Assembly (NCBI GenBank): GCA_964445305.1
Contig: CAYUKK010000043.1
Span: forward strand, 1-6,624
Length of the DNA: 6,624 bases
Source of the DNA: CAYUKK01 sp964445305
GTDB taxonomy: Bacteria; Acidobacteriota; Aminicenantia; Aminicenantales; UBA8522
Reading direction: 5' to 3'
This document shows positions 5,791 to 6,624 of this stretch, piece after piece. The first letter of the stretch is position 1, and every line of letters begins with the position of its first letter. The position numbers and the translations under genes are program-made. Under the pieces are notes generated by a model. That model was given only the letters and a program-made list of their open reading frames with translations, did not search any database and was not told where the DNA came from.

Positions 5791-6624
5791 ATGAGCTTTC
5801 TTCTAAAGAAAATTTCTATTCTTTCGCTCATTATTTTCTTCTTAACAAGCAGTCTATCCGGAAAAGAAACGAGGCTTCTCCGGCTCCTCGTTCTGGCCGA
5901 CGAGGAATGCCGTCAGGATTCGGCCTGGCAGGAAAAAGCCCAAAAGGTTCTCGATGCCGTATCGAAGACCTATGAGGAACAGTTCGGGCTCAAGTTCATC
6001 ATCAGCGAATTCGACCTCTGGGCAAGCCCGGATTCCGTTGTCTCACTGGACGAACTGGCTGAGAAGCTGGAAGCGGGCTCGACAAAAGGAGGTCATGACA
6101 TTCTCCTTGCCCTGACAGGACAGAAGAACCTGGATGACAGATTTTTTGGCTATTCGATTTTCAAGGAAGGAATCATCCTGATTAAATCAGGAGCTGAGCA
6201 GGGGGTGATGGTCAAGGCTCTTTTACATGAGTTCGCCCATCTTTTCGGGGCTGTCCATGTTATCGACCCGGATTCGGTGATGGATGTCTTAAGCCGTGGA
6301 CATAGCTTCGATGACCTAAACGCCAGGATCATCCGCCTCAACAGCAACCGGTCGTTCGGGGGTAGCCGTTTTCCGCTGCCTAAAGAGAGCTGGGAGGAAA
6401 CAGCCCGTTTATGCCGTTTGATCGCTTCCAATATCCAGAGAGCCCTGAGGCAAGGAGAGGCAAGGGTACGAGGTCGAGATATTGGAGATGCCCATCTTCT
6501 CCTTGCCCAAATTTATCTTGAGCAAGAAAAGTACGATGAGGTCATCGCCGAATGCCAAAAGGCGCTCCGGATTGACCCGACCAACCTCGAGGGCTTGAAT
6601 CTTTATGGGGTAGCTCTGCGACGG
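5791..6624 (+). CDS. Exported metzincin-type zinc metalloprotease with TPR tail (3' end beyond the window)
   Basis: The frame from the ATG at 5791 stays open for 278 codons to the right edge, so the C-terminus is missing. Residues 1-23 form a signal peptide (KK then a hydrophobic stretch, likely cleavage after SLS). Residues ~27-165 look like a protease domain. HEFAHLFGAVH at 146-156 is a complete HExxHxxGxxH zinc motif, with ligands His146, His150 and His156 and catalytic Glu147. SVMD at 162-165, eight residues later, fits the Met-turn of metzincins. An upstream strand (ILLALTG) and GYSIFKEGIILIK fit the family's edge strands. Residues ~234-265 (AHLLLAQIYLEQEKYDEV, then ALRIDPTN) are one TPR and a second begins at 266. 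It is divergent from the serine hydrolase with its own promoter. GAGG is only three bases from the start codon, a tight spacing. It is likely a secreted peptidase; its substrate and exact family are unknown. Confidence 0.82.
   Translation, partial: MSFLLKKISILSLIIFFLTSSLSGKETRLLRLLVLADEECRQDSAWQEKAQKVLDAVSKTYEEQFGLKFIISEFDLWASPDSVVSLDELAEKLEAGSTKGGHDILLALTGQKNLDDRFFGYSIFKEGIILIKSGAEQGVMVKALLHEFAHLFGAVHVIDPDSVMDVLSRGHSFDDLNARIIRLNSNRSFGGSRFPLPKESWEETARLCRLIASNIQRALRQGEARVRGRDIGDAHLLLAQIYLEQEKYDEVIAECQKALRIDPTNLEGLNLYGVALRR

Noticed and set aside
5777..5794. Five-codon leader frame (MKRGR) whose TGA overlaps the metzincin ATG
   Set aside because: The predicted transcription start (~5780) is downstream of its ATG, so it would not be transcribed from the promoter seen, and it has no ribosome site.

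Overview
The window holds six protein-coding loci. Five lie on the minus strand (about 1-5668) and one on the plus strand (5791 to the right edge). Base composition is moderately GC-rich, with Shine-Dalgarno sequences before most starts. The gene content is a 6-bladed beta-propeller lipoprotein, an ECF sigma remnant, a NodB deacetylase, a stand-alone SagB-type oxidoreductase, and secreted hydrolases carrying TPR tails. This resembles uncultured Acidobacteriota-type heterotrophs such as the Aminicenantia, but that is an inference from gene content only. No rRNA, tRNA, CRISPR, IS element or phage gene was seen.

Layout, left to right. Positions 1-304 (minus) carry the first ~52 residues of an ECF sigma factor, joined out of frame to a transmembrane segment that could come from an anti-sigma factor; this looks like a deletion remnant. 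Positions 472-1644 (minus) encode a 390-aa lipoprotein predicted to fold as a six-bladed propeller. Positions 1746-2702 (minus) encode an exported NodB-type polysaccharide deacetylase with its catalytic motifs intact. Positions 2805-3530 (minus) encode a cytoplasmic SagB/nitroreductase-like flavoenzyme. Its start overlaps by four bases (ATGA) the stop of a 713-aa exported class C beta-lactamase/LACTB-like serine hydrolase with C-terminal TPRs (3527-5668, minus). Positions 5791-6624 (plus) are the start of a divergently transcribed exported zinc metalloprotease with a full metzincin motif, followed by TPR sequence cut by the window edge.

The 122-bp divergent region (5669-5790) is the clearest regulatory site. 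It has a good sigma-70-like promoter in each direction (TTGACG-18-TATAAG leftwards, TTGACT-18-TACAAT rightwards). A perfect 8-bp inverted repeat sits across the spacer of the rightward promoter and is a plausible operator. The serine hydrolase and SagB genes are very likely co-transcribed and translationally coupled; the deacetylase and propeller genes follow on the same strand after gaps of about 100 bp.

Taken together, most products act in or beyond the cytoplasmic membrane (lipoprotein, deacetylase, serine hydrolase, metzincin), which suggests an envelope or extracellular polymer-processing locus. The points most worth following up are the coupled serine hydrolase/SagB pair, the divergent metzincin-TPR gene sharing its control region, and the sigma/transmembrane out-of-frame junction. 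I see no clear evidence of a defence system or a complete peptide-natural-product cluster.
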